DNA from: Pseudooceanicola sp.
Lineage (GTDB): Bacteria > Pseudomonadota > Alphaproteobacteria > Rhodobacterales > Rhodobacteraceae
Reading direction: 5' to 3'
NCBI RefSeq assembly: GCF_029213205.1
Contig: NZ_JARGNH010000004.1
Coordinates: 1 to 64,000, forward strand
DNA length: 64,000 bases
The notes under the pieces are model-generated. The model was not told where the DNA came from. It did not search any database and saw nothing but the letters and a program-made list of their open reading frames with translations. Position 1 is the stretch's first letter. Every line of letters starts with the position of its first letter. The translations under genes and the position numbers were made by a program. Of the stretch, positions 1 through 8,620 are shown piece after piece.

Positions 1-60
1 AAACTCAAACCAGAGCTGTTCAAGAAAATTCCTTACCAGCTTACGGGACGTGACAGTTAA
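1..60 (+). CDS. 3' end of an unidentified gene (partial)
   Basis: Frame 1 is open from the window edge for 19 codons and ends with TAA at 58-60; the last residues read KIPYQLTGRDS. The piece is basic and shows no recognisable domain, and it is too short to prove coding. A chance open frame is possible. If real, it lies upstream of the repeat-protein cassette on the same strand with about 255 bases between them, so it is probably a separate transcription unit. Confidence 0.35.
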   Translation, partial: KLKPELFKKIPYQLTGRDS

Positions 61-315
61 CCAATTGCATCCTAATGGCGTCACATTGAATTGCTGTCTG
101 GATCTTTATCGCGTCACTTTCGAAATTGGCTGATCGCAAATGCAGCCGCTTTCGGCGTTTTTTCGATCACAATTTTATTGTTTTAATACAATTGGTTGCG
201 GCGCCTATGCGATGTGGATTTGAATTTCTCAACACGTTTGAACAGAAATTCGTGTTTGTCAGTCAGCGGGTGCGTGCAAGCGTTTTGGTATCAACCGCAA
301 CCTTGGAGACACAAG
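61..315 (+). other. Relatively AT-rich leader upstream of the repeat-protein gene
   Basis: This 255-base stretch is clearly richer in A and T than the surrounding DNA, especially around 160-200 where runs of T and A alternate. No convincing gene lies here. A promoter for the cassette downstream is expected in it, but I could not pick out one -35/-10 pair over others. It ends with the GGAGAC ribosome site at 305-310 in front of the ATG at 316. Confidence 0.4.
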
Positions 316-987
316 ATGTCAGCACTTCGCAAACACTACATCGCCACTGAAATTCAGCAAAATTCCGGCGCAAGCCTGCTCGACGGCGACGCCGTTGAAA
401 TGTTCAGCTCGGGCTCCGCGCCCTCCGCATCCAGCAACGCCCTGACCGGCGACGTGACCGGCCTGTTCTCGTCAGGTTCCGCCCCCGTCGCATCCACTGT
501 CGCCCTGGCTGGTGAAGGCGTCGAGATGTTCTCCTCCGGCTCGGCTCCGGCGGCTTCGGTCACCGCGCTGATCGGCGAAGGCGTCGAAATGTTCTCTTCG
601 GGCTCCGCTCCGGTGAAAACCACCGCGGCCATCGAAGGCGACGCCGTGGAAATGTTCTCCTCGGGCTCCGCCCCGGTGAAAACCACTGCGGCCATCGAAG
701 GCGACGCGGTTGAGATGTTCTCTTCGGGTTCCGCTCCGGTGAAAACCACCGCGGCCATCGAAGGTGACGCGGTTGAGATGTTCTCTTCGGGTTCCGCTCC
801 GGTGAAAACCACCGCGGCCATCGAAGGTGACGCGGTTGAGATGTTCTCCTCGGGCTCCGCCCCGGTGAAAACCACCGCCGCCATCGAAGGCGACGCCGTG
901 GAAATGTTCTCCTCGGGTTCGGCTCCGAAAGCGGAAACCGCCGTCATTGAGGGCGACGCGACCCACATGTTCTCGTCGGGCTCGTAA
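316..987 (+). CDS. 223-aa protein of ten 21-residue FSSGSAP repeats
   Basis: I do not recognise a characterised family. Residues 1-23 (starting MSALRKHYIATEI) are unique; then come nine complete 21-residue units and a tenth cut short, each centred on VEMFSSGSAP. The first three units vary in the spacer (SASSNALT, VASTVALA, AASVTALI), five share VKTTAAIE, and the last full one has KAETAVIE. The protein stops immediately after the final FSSGS. There is no Cys, no signal peptide and no membrane segment. Start at 316 is chosen because GGAGAC at 305-310 precedes it; the frame is open further upstream without a ribosome site. Silent codon differences between units show the coding frame is maintained. 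It heads a three-gene run with an unknown protein and a DMT exporter. A multi-core secreted peptide precursor or a structural repeat protein are both possible; function is inferred, not shown. Confidence 0.85.
   Translation: MSALRKHYIATEIQQNSGASLLDGDAVEMFSSGSAPSASSNALTGDVTGLFSSGSAPVASTVALAGEGVEMFSSGSAPAASVTALIGEGVEMFSSGSAPVKTTAAIEGDAVEMFSSGSAPVKTTAAIEGDAVEMFSSGSAPVKTTAAIEGDAVEMFSSGSAPVKTTAAIEGDAVEMFSSGSAPVKTTAAIEGDAVEMFSSGSAPKAETAVIEGDATHMFSSGS
385..984 (+). repeat. 63-bp tandem repeat array inside the repeat-protein gene
   Basis: Nine full 63-bp units plus a 33-bp partial unit encode the 21-residue peptide repeat. Copies 708-770 and 771-833 are identical at every base, while outer copies differ mostly at third codon positions. 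This pattern suggests an old array under protein-level selection with a recent duplication in the centre, so copy number probably varies among strains. Confidence 0.9.
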
Positions 988-1052
988 GCCACGATCCTAG
1001 GTGCGGATGAGGGGGCGACAGGGTTCGCCGCTGGAAACAAGGAGATGATCCC

Positions 1053-2147
1053 ATGACCAACGTAGTTCAACTGTCCTTCCCATCCCGCGCCCGGAGCGAG
1101 GCCGACCGTCTGGCCGCCCTCACGGCAAGCTTCGCAGAGGACCGTCGCCTGGGTGACGATGTCTTCTGGCTGAAGGAAAACGCCGAATTGTTGAACATCC
1201 TGGAATGCACCGGCACGCAGCCTGACGAACAGGCCCTCGCGGTGCACCAGGAGTTCTACAACGGCATCGAAAAGCGCCTCAGCTTTTTCCCGCAATATTA
1301 TCGCTTTCTGCTGTCGATCTGCCTGGACCTCGAAGACCTGGGCATCGGCGGCGACAAGGGCGCGCGGCTCGTCGATTGGGCCGCGGATCAGGGGCTGGCC
1401 CGGGCCGAACTGTCGGATCTGCAACGCGCCGAAGCGCGCCGCCTGATGCTGCGTCGGGGCCGTGACCCTCTGCCCGAAGATGGCGGCCTGACCGATCGCC
1501 TGCATGGTTTCATCTCACGTTCAGCCACTTTCGCGATGCCGAACAAGAAGGCCGCCTATGAGCTGACCCATACGATTTTCTATCTCACCGAATATGGTCG
1601 AAAGTCATTGGATTTCGGTCTGGAAGCCGAAAAGAGCCTGACCTTTGCTGGCACGCTGGCCTATCTCGATCAGAACGCCGACCTGCTGGCCGAAATCTGC
1701 GTCGCGATGCGCTATGCCAATGTCATGCCACCGGCGATCTGGGACGATTGGCTGACCACTCACACTGCCAGCTTCGTCATTGCTGCTGACGATTGCGCCA
1801 CGCCGAGCCATGACGATTACCACGAATTCCTGGTCTGCAACTGGTCGCGTTCGATGGCCGGTGACAGGGCCTTTGCGCGTCCGGTCAGTTTTGGCCCGCT
1901 CAGCTTTCACGCCGCGCCGCGCCGCTCGGCACCGTTGCGCCAAATGTCACAGGCGATGCTCGACCTCGACAGCAGCCGCAGTGGTGATTGGGGCCGGATG
2001 CGCGGCTATGTTGCTGAAATGCTGAACGACGACGCGATGCTGGTCCTGCAAGAGGCCGAAGCCGCCTGCGCTGATTTCGATGCCTTCTTTGCCGGCTTTG
2101 CCCGCACCGGATTGCCAATGCCGATGCCGCTGCAGAGGCTGGCATGA
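1053..2147 (+). CDS. Unrecognised 364-aa protein, partner of the repeat protein
   Basis: I cannot name this family with confidence. The protein appears mostly alpha-helical and soluble, with no signal peptide or membrane segment. Features seen: an N-terminal VVQLSFPSRARSEADRL, a helical middle with LLSICLDLEDLG near residue 90, a distinctive AAYELTHTIFYLTEYG near residues 169-184, and DDCATPSHDDYHEFLVCNWS near 247-266 that is rich in D, H and C and could bind a metal or form an active site. The start has AAGGAG at 1039-1044 with good spacing. It sits 65 bases after the repeat gene and its stop overlaps the next start (ATGA), so all three genes are probably co-transcribed. A maturation or chaperone role for the repeat protein is inference from position only. 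Confidence 0.75.
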   Translation: MTNVVQLSFPSRARSEADRLAALTASFAEDRRLGDDVFWLKENAELLNILECTGTQPDEQALAVHQEFYNGIEKRLSFFPQYYRFLLSICLDLEDLGIGGDKGARLVDWAADQGLARAELSDLQRAEARRLMLRRGRDPLPEDGGLTDRLHGFISRSATFAMPNKKAAYELTHTIFYLTEYGRKSLDFGLEAEKSLTFAGTLAYLDQNADLLAEICVAMRYANVMPPAIWDDWLTTHTASFVIAADDCATPSHDDYHEFLVCNWSRSMAGDRAFARPVSFGPLSFHAAPRRSAPLRQMSQAMLDLDSSRSGDWGRMRGYVAEMLNDDAMLVLQEAEAACADFDAFFAGFARTGLPMPMPLQRLA

Positions 2148-3070
2148 GGGCGGGGCTCATGAAAAGCGCGGCGCTGAGCGGCACCTTGATGGTTCTGCTC
2201 TACACCGCGTTGATCTCGTCAGCCGACGCGATCACCAAGCTGTTGGCGGGCGCCTATGCCGCGCCGCAGCTTTATGTGGTTTCCGGTGGGCTGGTGGTGG
2301 CGATGAGCCTGGCCGCCGACCGGTTGAAAGGCGGCGGCTCAGGGGGCGGTCTGCGCACCCGCTGCCCGCGCGCCATGGCGATCCGCTCGGTGATGACAGT
2401 GGTGTCGGCGACCTGCTATTTCTATGCGTTCCGCCTGCTGCCCTTTGCCGAGGTCTTTGTTTTCATTGGGCTGGTTCCGCTGTTTGCCGGGTTGCTGTCC
2501 GGCCCGGTGCTGGGGGAACACCTGCGCCCGGCTGTCTGGTTTGCCCTGGCGGCGGGCTTTGTCGGGGTGCTGTGCCTGTTTCCCGAAGGGGTGGCGACCT
2601 TTGGCCCCGGCCATGCCATTGCTCTGGCGGCCAGTTTCTGCGGCACCCTGTCGATGATCATGGCGCGCTATATCGGCCGGTTCGAACAGAATGCCCTGGC
2701 GCAGGTGCTGTACCCGAATCTGGCGCTGGTCGCGGTGATGGCTTTGGCGCTGCCGTTCGTCTATGTGCCGATGCCGCTGGTCGATTTCGGTTGGGCGGCG
2801 GGCTACGCGACGGTGCTGTTTGCCGCTCGCTGGATCCTGGTGGTGGCACTGCGGCAGCTGGTCGCCTATGCGGTGACGCCGCTGATGAACCTGCAATTCG
2901 TCTGGATGGTGATCCTTGGTGCGGTGTTCTTTGGCGAAGTGCCGGGCGTGCATATCCTGCTCGGCGTCAGCATCGTGATCGCCTCGGGCGCCTATCTGAT
3001 CTATGATCGGGTGATGGCGGACCGGCGCCTGGTGACTGCGGTCAGAACCGGGATTGTTCCAGCGGAATAG
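2144..3070 (+). CDS. DMT-superfamily (EamA-type) transporter
   Basis: Inner-membrane carrier of the drug/metabolite transporter superfamily, about 308 residues with roughly ten hydrophobic segments, the usual size for two fused EamA halves. Visible segments include LMVLLYTALISSADAITKLL near the N-terminus, VVSATCYFYAFRLLPFAEVF and a C-terminal HILLGVSIVIASGAYLIYD. Members generally export small metabolites; the substrate cannot be read from sequence. Its ATG overlaps the stop of the preceding unknown gene, implying translational coupling, so it probably serves the same function as the repeat-protein cassette. An alternative start at 2159 would shorten it by five residues. Confidence 0.88.
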   Translation: MRAGLMKSAALSGTLMVLLYTALISSADAITKLLAGAYAAPQLYVVSGGLVVAMSLAADRLKGGGSGGGLRTRCPRAMAIRSVMTVVSATCYFYAFRLLPFAEVFVFIGLVPLFAGLLSGPVLGEHLRPAVWFALAAGFVGVLCLFPEGVATFGPGHAIALAASFCGTLSMIMARYIGRFEQNALAQVLYPNLALVAVMALALPFVYVPMPLVDFGWAAGYATVLFAARWILVVALRQLVAYAVTPLMNLQFVWMVILGAVFFGEVPGVHILLGVSIVIASGAYLIYDRVMADRRLVTAVRTGIVPAE

Positions 3071-3111
3071 GGGTCATGCGATGGATAAGATTCGCCGCAG
3101 AAGTGAATGAT

Positions 3112-3435
3112 TCACATGGAAAATGAAGTGCCGCATCCGCAAGAGCTGGTGGCATTCGGATTCTCGATGACAAAGCGCGCGCCAATCAGCTCTTCGCTGA
3201 AATCTATGGTGGCGCCGGTCAGAAACGGTAGCGACACGCTATCCACCACCACCTTTTGCCCCTGGCCTTCCAACACCAGGTCATCAGGGTCGACCGCGTC
3301 GAGCTTGATCTCATATTGAAAGCCCGAACAGCCGCCGCCTTCGACGGCGACACGCAGCGCCATGCCGTCGTCGCCCGCGCCGATTTCAGCGAGCCGGGAA
3401 AAGGCGCGGTCTGTGACGTTGGGGGGCAGGTTCAT
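3112..3435 (-). CDS. erpA: A-type Fe-S cluster carrier (ErpA/IscA-like)
   Basis: Small HesB/IscA-fold protein that carries nascent Fe-S clusters to target apoproteins in the cytoplasm. All three conserved cysteines are present: one in GGGCSGFQYE near residue 37 and two in the C-terminal SSCGCGTSF. Length of 107 residues fits the family. Start at 3435 (MNLPPN) is chosen because a purine-rich GGAAGAGG lies just upstream on the minus strand; an upstream extension of the frame has no ribosome site. It is divergent from the dGTPase-like gene, an arrangement familiar in Rhodobacteraceae. ErpA versus IscA cannot be settled from sequence alone. Confidence 0.9.
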   Translation of the reverse strand: MNLPPNVTDRAFSRLAEIGAGDDGMALRVAVEGGGCSGFQYEIKLDAVDPDDLVLEGQGQKVVVDSVSLPFLTGATIDFSEELIGARFVIENPNATSSCGCGTSFSM

Positions 3436-3550
3436 CTGAGGCCTCTTCCGGTGGGAGCTTCGCGGGAGATTTTGCAAGTCGCGTCTCTGCAATATAAGCA
3501 GTCAACAAATGGGCGACAAGTGAGGGCCGCAAAAGGCCCCGGGGACCAAA

Positions 3551-4726
3551 ATGCGCGCGATCTATGCCAGCCGTCCAGAGCGGACGCGGGGCCGTTTGGT
3601 GGCCGAAGAAGAAAGCACCTTTCGCTCCTGTTTTCAGCGGGATCGGGACCGGATCATCCATGCCTCGGCGTTTCGTCGCCTCAAGCATAAGACCCAGGTG
3701 TTTGTCGAACATGAGGGCGATTATTATCGCACCCGGCTGACCCATTCGATTGAGGTCGGGCAGGTGGCGCGCACCATTGCCGGCACGCTCGGGCTCGACC
3801 TGGAGCTGACCGAGGCGGTGGCGCTGGCGCATGACCTGGGGCATCCGCCGTTCGGCCATACCGGCGAGGACGCGCTGCATGTGCTGATGGCCCCCTATGG
3901 CGGCTTTGACCACAACGCCCAGGCGATCCGCATCGTGACTCGGCTGGAACGTCATTACGCCGAATGGGATGGGTTGAACCTCAGCTGGGAAACCCTTGAA
4001 GGCATTGCCAAACACAATGGACCGGTGACCCCGCCGATCCCCTATGCGCTGGCCGAATACAACGCCCGGCACGATCTGGAATTGCACAGCCATGCCGGGG
4101 CTGAGGCGCAGGTCGCGGCATTGTCTGATGACATTGCCTATAACAATCACGACCTGCATGACGGGCTGCGGGCCGAACTGTTTTCGACCGATGAGCTGGC
4201 CGAATTGCCAATCCTTGATGAGTGTTTTGCGGCGGTGGACCGGCGCTATCCCGGTCTAAACTATTATCGCCGTCGCCACGAGGCGCTGCGCCGGTTCTTT
4301 GGCGTCCTGGTCGAGGATGTGATCGCTGTCAGCCGCACCAATCTGGCCGCCCTGGACCCGCAGGATGTCACCGATATCCGCGCTGCCGGGCGGATGATGG
4401 TGCAGTTTTCGCCCGCGCTCTGGCGGGATCTCAAACAGATCCGCAGCTTTCTGTTCCATCGGATGTATCGCGCGCCCGAGGTGATCGTGGTGCGCAAACA
4501 GGTCACCCAGGTGATCAGCGATCTGTTCCCTCTGTTCATGGATCAGGCCGACCTGCTGCCCAAGCAATGGCGCAAGGACGTGGCCGATATCGAAGGCGAC
4601 AAGGTGGCGCTGGCGCGGATCGTCTGTGATTACATCTCAGGCATGACCGACCGGTTCGCCATCCAGGAACATGCCAGGCTGCTCGGCGGGATCGAGGGGC
4701 TGACACCGGCGGGATCGGGCGGTTAG
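3551..4726 (+). CDS. dgt: dGTP triphosphohydrolase-like protein
   Basis: HD-domain metalloenzyme that hydrolyses dNTPs to deoxynucleosides and tripolyphosphate. Metal-ligand motifs are visible: RLTHSIEV near residue 62, AHDLGHPPFGHTGE near 95-108, and DDIAYNNHD further on. The 391 residues match the shorter type 2 dgt group. It is divergent from the ErpA-like gene and followed 82 bases later by argS. Confidence 0.93.
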   Translation: MRAIYASRPERTRGRLVAEEESTFRSCFQRDRDRIIHASAFRRLKHKTQVFVEHEGDYYRTRLTHSIEVGQVARTIAGTLGLDLELTEAVALAHDLGHPPFGHTGEDALHVLMAPYGGFDHNAQAIRIVTRLERHYAEWDGLNLSWETLEGIAKHNGPVTPPIPYALAEYNARHDLELHSHAGAEAQVAALSDDIAYNNHDLHDGLRAELFSTDELAELPILDECFAAVDRRYPGLNYYRRRHEALRRFFGVLVEDVIAVSRTNLAALDPQDVTDIRAAGRMMVQFSPALWRDLKQIRSFLFHRMYRAPEVIVVRKQVTQVISDLFPLFMDQADLLPKQWRKDVADIEGDKVALARIVCDYISGMTDRFAIQEHARLLGGIEGLTPAGSGG

Positions 4727-4808
4727 CACCGCGACATGTGACGCACAGCCCGGTTGCGTTCGCAGCGCGTGATGCTAAACCGCAGGCTGATCTTCGCAGG
4801 ACATGGCC

Positions 4809-6554
4809 ATGAACATCTTTTCCGACATCCGCAGCCTGGTGATCGACTGCCTGAATGAGATGACCGGCGCCGGGGTGCTGCCCGAGGGGCTGGTCACTGG
4901 CAATGTCACGGTTGAGCCGCCGCGCGACGCCGCGCATGGCGATATGGCGACCAATGCCGCAATGGTGCTGGCCAAACCCGCAGGCAAAAAGCCGCGCGAG
5001 ATTGCCGAGGCGCTGGCCGAACGACTGGCCGCCGATCCGCGCATCGACAGCGCCGAGGTCGCCGGGCCGGGGTTCCTGAACCTGCGGCTGTCGACCGAGG
5101 TCTGGCAGGGCGTCATCCAGGGGATTTTGCAGGCTGGTGGCGAATTCGGCCGCTCCGACCTGGGGCAGGGTGCCAAGGTCAATGTCGAATATGTCTCGGC
5201 CAATCCGACCGGCCCGCTGCATGTTGGCCACACCAGGGGGGCGGTGTTCGGCGATGCCCTGGCCTCTCTGCTGGCCTATACCGGCCATCTGGTGACCCGG
5301 GAATACTACATCAACGACGGTGGCGCTCAGGTCGACGTCCTGGCCCGCTCGGTCTATCTGCGCTACCTCGAAGCGCATGGGCAGGAGGTCGCCTTTCCCG
5401 ATGGCACCTATCCCGGCGATTACCTGATCGCGGTCGGTCAGGCGCTGAAGGACAAGGTCGGGGACGCCTTTGTCGGCCAGGGCGAAGAGGTCTGGCTGCA
5501 GGATATCCGTGAATTCGCCACCGCGGCGATGATGGATCTGATCCGCACCGATCTGGCCCGGCTCGGGGTCAAGATGGATGTGTTCTTTTCGGAAAAATCG
5601 CTCTACGGCACCGGCAAGATCGAGGCGGCGATTGCCGATCTCGACGCCAAGGGCCTGATCTATCGCGGCACGCTCGAACCGCCCAAGGGCAAGACCCTTG
5701 AGGATTGGGAACCGCGCGAACAGACCCTGTTCAAGAGCACCGACCACGGCGATGACGTCGATCGCCCGATCCAGAAATCGGACGGCGGCTGGACCTATTT
5801 CGCTCCGGATATCGCCTATCATTTCGACAAGGTTTCCAGAGGCTTCGACGCGCTTATTGACGTATTCGGGGCCGATCACGGCGGCTATGTCAAGCGGATG
5901 AAGGCGGCGGTTTCGGCGCTGTCGGAGGGGCGCGTGCCGCTCGACATCAAGCTGACCCAGCTGGTCAAGCTCTACAAGAACGGTGAGCCGTTCAAGATGT
6001 CCAAACGCGCCGGCACCTTTGTCACCCTGGCCGATGTAGTCAACGAGGTTGGCCCGGACGTGACCCGGTTCGTGATGTTGACCCGCAAGAATGACGCGCC
6101 GCTGGATTTCGATTTCGCCAAGGTGACCGAACAGACCCGCGAAAACCCGGTGTTCTATGTGCAATATGCTCATGCCAGGGTGAACAGCGTGCTGCGCCGC
6201 GCGGCCGACGCCGGGATCGACTGTGATGACGCCCAGCTCGCCGTTGCCGACCTCTCTGGCATGGTGCACCCGGCCGAGTTGAAATTGGCCCGGGCCCTGG
6301 CCGAATGGCCGCGTCAGGTCGAGCTTGCCGCGCGCACCCATGAGCCGCATCGGATCGCCTTTTACCTCTATGATCTGGCCGGGGATTTCCACGCCTTGTG
6401 GAATCGCGGCCATGAAGAGCCGCAATTGCGGTTCCTGCAGGAGGGCGATCAAGCCACGTCGCAGGCGAAAATCGCCCTGGCACGTGCCAGCGCCGTTGTC
6501 ATTTCGTCAGGTCTTGGTATTCTTGGCGTAACTCCGGCGAATGAGATGCGTTAA
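4809..6554 (+). CDS. argS: Arginyl-tRNA synthetase
   Basis: Class I aminoacyl-tRNA synthetase charging tRNA-Arg. An N-terminal Add1-type domain is followed by the HIGH motif as HVGH within [17 protein letters not shown], and by the KMSK loop as [10 protein letters not shown]; a helical anticodon-binding domain ends the protein. I prefer the ATG at 4809 (MNIFSD) because GCAGG at 4796-4800 is then eight bases away; the in-frame ATG at 4803 would be only two bases away. At 581 residues the length is normal. It is followed by the SPOR-domain gene, so argS, the SPOR gene and nagZ may form one unit. Confidence 0.96.
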   Translation: MNIFSDIRSLVIDCLNEMTGAGVLPEGLVTGNVTVEPPRDAAHGDMATNAAMVLAKPAGKKPREIAEALAERLAADPRIDSAEVAGPGFLNLRLSTEVWQGVIQGILQAGGEFGRSDLGQGAKVNVEYVSANPTGPLHVGHTRGAVFGDALASLLAYTGHLVTREYYINDGGAQVDVLARSVYLRYLEAHGQEVAFPDGTYPGDYLIAVGQALKDKVGDAFVGQGEEVWLQDIREFATAAMMDLIRTDLARLGVKMDVFFSEKSLYGTGKIEAAIADLDAKGLIYRGTLEPPKGKTLEDWEPREQTLFKSTDHGDDVDRPIQKSDGGWTYFAPDIAYHFDKVSRGFDALIDVFGADHGGYVKRMKAAVSALSEGRVPLDIKLTQLVKLYKNGEPFKMSKRAGTFVTLADVVNEVGPDVTRFVMLTRKNDAPLDFDFAKVTEQTRENPVFYVQYAHARVNSVLRRAADAGIDCDDAQLAVADLSGMVHPAELKLARALAEWPRQVELAARTHEPHRIAFYLYDLAGDFHALWNRGHEEPQLRFLQEGDQATSQAKIALARASAVVISSGLGILGVTPANEMR

Positions 6555-6628
6555 TTGCACCGTGCCGGGAGGAGCAGAGTCAAGATAGACCGATCCGAAC
6601 CGGGCAGGGGCCCGGCGAGCGAGGCGAG

Positions 6629-7609
6629 ATGGCACAGATGCAGGCAGACGATCGCGACTACGCGGTCGTTAACGGGCAATCCATAGGCACAGTGGTGAAT
6701 GCGGCGGCGGGCGTTTTGTCGCTGGCGCTGGTCGTCGGTATCGGCGTCTGGGGCTACAAGATGATGCAGCGCGACGTGTCTGGCATCCCGGTGATCCAGG
6801 CGGTCAGCGGCGAAATGCGGGTGCGCCCGGAAACGCCGGGTGGCAAGCCTGCGCCCAATCAGGGGCTGGCGGTGAATCGTGTTGCCGGCCAGGGCGCCGC
6901 AGCGGCGCCGCCGGATCAGGTGATCCTGGCGCCGCGTCCAATCGGGCTGTCCGAAGAAGATGTCGCCAATTCGGCCCTGCTCGCCAGATCGCAGATTACC
7001 CAGGTTTCGGCATCTGCCGCATCGCCCGGGCGTTCTGGCCGGATCGAGGATCTGGCCACGGCGTTGGCCGCCAATGCGAAAAAGCTTGATCCGCTGGTGA
7101 AGCCCCGGGCCGAGGCCGATGCAGAAACCGGCGCTTCGGGCGCAAAAGTAGACGTCGCGGCGGTCAAGCCGAAAAAGGGCCTGGCCCGGTCACTGCGCCC
7201 GCGTCCGCGCCCGGCGCAGCTGGTCATCACGCCCCCCGCCGCAGCGTCAAAGCCGGATGCCGAAACCCTGCCCGCTGCGGCCTCGGTCGGGTCCGGTCCG
7301 ATCAACGCGCCCGTGCCGCTGGTGCCCAGCCTCGATATCGACCCGGTGACCATTCCCGCCCATACGCCGCTGGCCCAGCTCGGTGCCTTTGACAGCGCCG
7401 AGGATGCGCAGCGCGCCTGGACGAAATTCGATGCGCAGTTCGGTGATTATCTGGAGGGCAAGCTCAGGGTGGTGCAAAAGGCCAGCTCGGGTGGCCGTGC
7501 CTTCTATCGGCTGCGGGCGATGGGCTTTGCCGATATCTCGGATGCCCGCCGGTTTTGCGCGGCCTTTGTCGCGCAGAAATCCGAATGCATCCCGGTCATG
7601 ACCAAGTGA
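6629..7609 (+). CDS. SPOR-domain membrane protein
   Basis: Predicted single-pass inner-membrane protein with a short cytoplasmic N-terminus, a membrane segment at about residues 23-45 (TVVNAAAGVLSLALVVGIGV), a long Pro/Ala-rich periplasmic linker, and a C-terminal SPOR domain (about 250-326, beginning AQLGAFDSAEDAQRAW). SPOR domains bind denuded septal glycan, so a role in cell division or cell-wall remodelling is likely. GAGGCGAG precedes the ATG. It is followed six bases later by nagZ, which also acts on cell-wall material. Alphaproteobacterial FtsN-like proteins have this layout, but I do not assign FtsN. Confidence 0.88.
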   Translation: MAQMQADDRDYAVVNGQSIGTVVNAAAGVLSLALVVGIGVWGYKMMQRDVSGIPVIQAVSGEMRVRPETPGGKPAPNQGLAVNRVAGQGAAAAPPDQVILAPRPIGLSEEDVANSALLARSQITQVSASAASPGRSGRIEDLATALAANAKKLDPLVKPRAEADAETGASGAKVDVAAVKPKKGLARSLRPRPRPAQLVITPPAAASKPDAETLPAAASVGSGPINAPVPLVPSLDIDPVTIPAHTPLAQLGAFDSAEDAQRAWTKFDAQFGDYLEGKLRVVQKASSGGRAFYRLRAMGFADISDARRFCAAFVAQKSECIPVMTK

Positions 7610-7615
7610 CCTGAC

Positions 7616-8620
7616 ATGGCTTTTGGCGCCACCATTCTGGATGCCGAAGGTTTGCGGCTGAGCGCGGCGGAAAAGGCGCTGTTCCGCGAGGCCGATCCCT
7701 TTGGCTTCATCCTCTTTGCCCGCAATATCGACAGCCCAGACCAGGTGCGCGCCCTGACCGCGGAGATGCGCGACAGCGTGGGCCGTGACGTGCCGATCCT
7801 GATCGATCAGGAGGGCGGGCGGGTGCAACGGCTGCGGCCGCCGCATTGGCGCGACTGGTTGCCACCGCTGGCGCATGTCACCCGCGCCGGGCTGCATGCG
7901 GATGAGGCGATGTATCTGCGCTACCGGCTGATTGCGGATGAGCTGCGCGCCATCGGGGTCGATTGCAATTGCGCGCCGCTGGTCGACCTGGCCAGCGAGG
8001 CGACCCACCCGTTCCTGAAAAACCGCTGCTATGGCACGGATCCCGAAGAGGTAGCCGCGATTGGCCGGGTGGTGGCCGAGGCACATCTGGCCGGCGGCGT
8101 GCTGCCGGTGGTGAAACATATTCCCGGCCATGGCCGCGCCGTCGCTGACAGTCATCTGGAATTGCCGGTGGTCGATATCAGCCCGCTGGATTGGGCGACC
8201 TCGGACGCGGTGCCGTTTCGCGCCCTGAATGACCTGCCCTTGGGCATGACCGCGCATATCACCTATCCGGCCTGGGGCGATGCCCCAGCGACGCTGAATG
8301 CGCCGATGATCGAGAGCATCCGCCAGGACCTGGGCTTTGACGGGCTGCTGATGACCGATGATATCAGCATGAAGGCGCTGGCTGGCCCCCCCGCTGATCT
8401 GGCCGCCGCGTCGCTGGCGGCGGGCTGTGATGTGGTGTTGCTGTGCAATGCCGATCTGGCGACCCGCCGGGCGGTGGTCGAGGCGTCGGGCCGGATGAGC
8501 GCCGCAGCGCAGACCCGGGCCGAACGCGCCATGGCCGCCCGCCGCACCCCGGATGCGATTGACATTCCGGCGATGGAAGCCAAGCTGGAGGCCTTGTTGA
8601 ACGGGCGCTTGCATGGCTGA
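7616..8620 (+). CDS. nagZ: Beta-N-acetylhexosaminidase NagZ
   Basis: Glycoside hydrolase family 3 enzyme that removes N-acetylglucosamine from anhydromuropeptides during cell-wall recycling in the cytoplasm. Family signatures are present: LIDQEGGRVQRL near residue 61, VKHIPGHGRA near 165, the catalytic region around DSHLELP, and nucleophile motif LMTDDISMKAL near 243. The length of 334 residues is standard. It follows the SPOR gene by six bases and overlaps scpA by eight. Confidence 0.95.
   Translation: MAFGATILDAEGLRLSAAEKALFREADPFGFILFARNIDSPDQVRALTAEMRDSVGRDVPILIDQEGGRVQRLRPPHWRDWLPPLAHVTRAGLHADEAMYLRYRLIADELRAIGVDCNCAPLVDLASEATHPFLKNRCYGTDPEEVAAIGRVVAEAHLAGGVLPVVKHIPGHGRAVADSHLELPVVDISPLDWATSDAVPFRALNDLPLGMTAHITYPAWGDAPATLNAPMIESIRQDLGFDGLLMTDDISMKALAGPPADLAAASLAAGCDVVLLCNADLATRRAVVEASGRMSAAAQTRAERAMAARRTPDAIDIPAMEAKLEALLNGRLHG

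Noticed and set aside
160-200. AT-rich stretch as a replication origin
   Set aside because: No DnaA boxes or iterons seen, and neighbours are not replication genes; more likely a promoter region.
385-984. Possible CRISPR or DNA-level repeat array
   Set aside because: Units abut without spacers, have a period of 63 (a multiple of three) and differ at silent sites, so it is a protein repeat.
354-1505. 383-residue reverse-strand open frame across the repeat gene
   Set aside because: It is a shadow: the plus-strand gene has a ribosome site and co-directional neighbours, and this frame also crosses a second plus-strand gene. The periodic sequence only reflects the 63-bp repeat.
4536-6452. 638-residue open frame antisense to argS
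   Set aside because: Typical GC-skewed antisense shadow of an essential, well-recognised gene; no ribosome site and no family resemblance.
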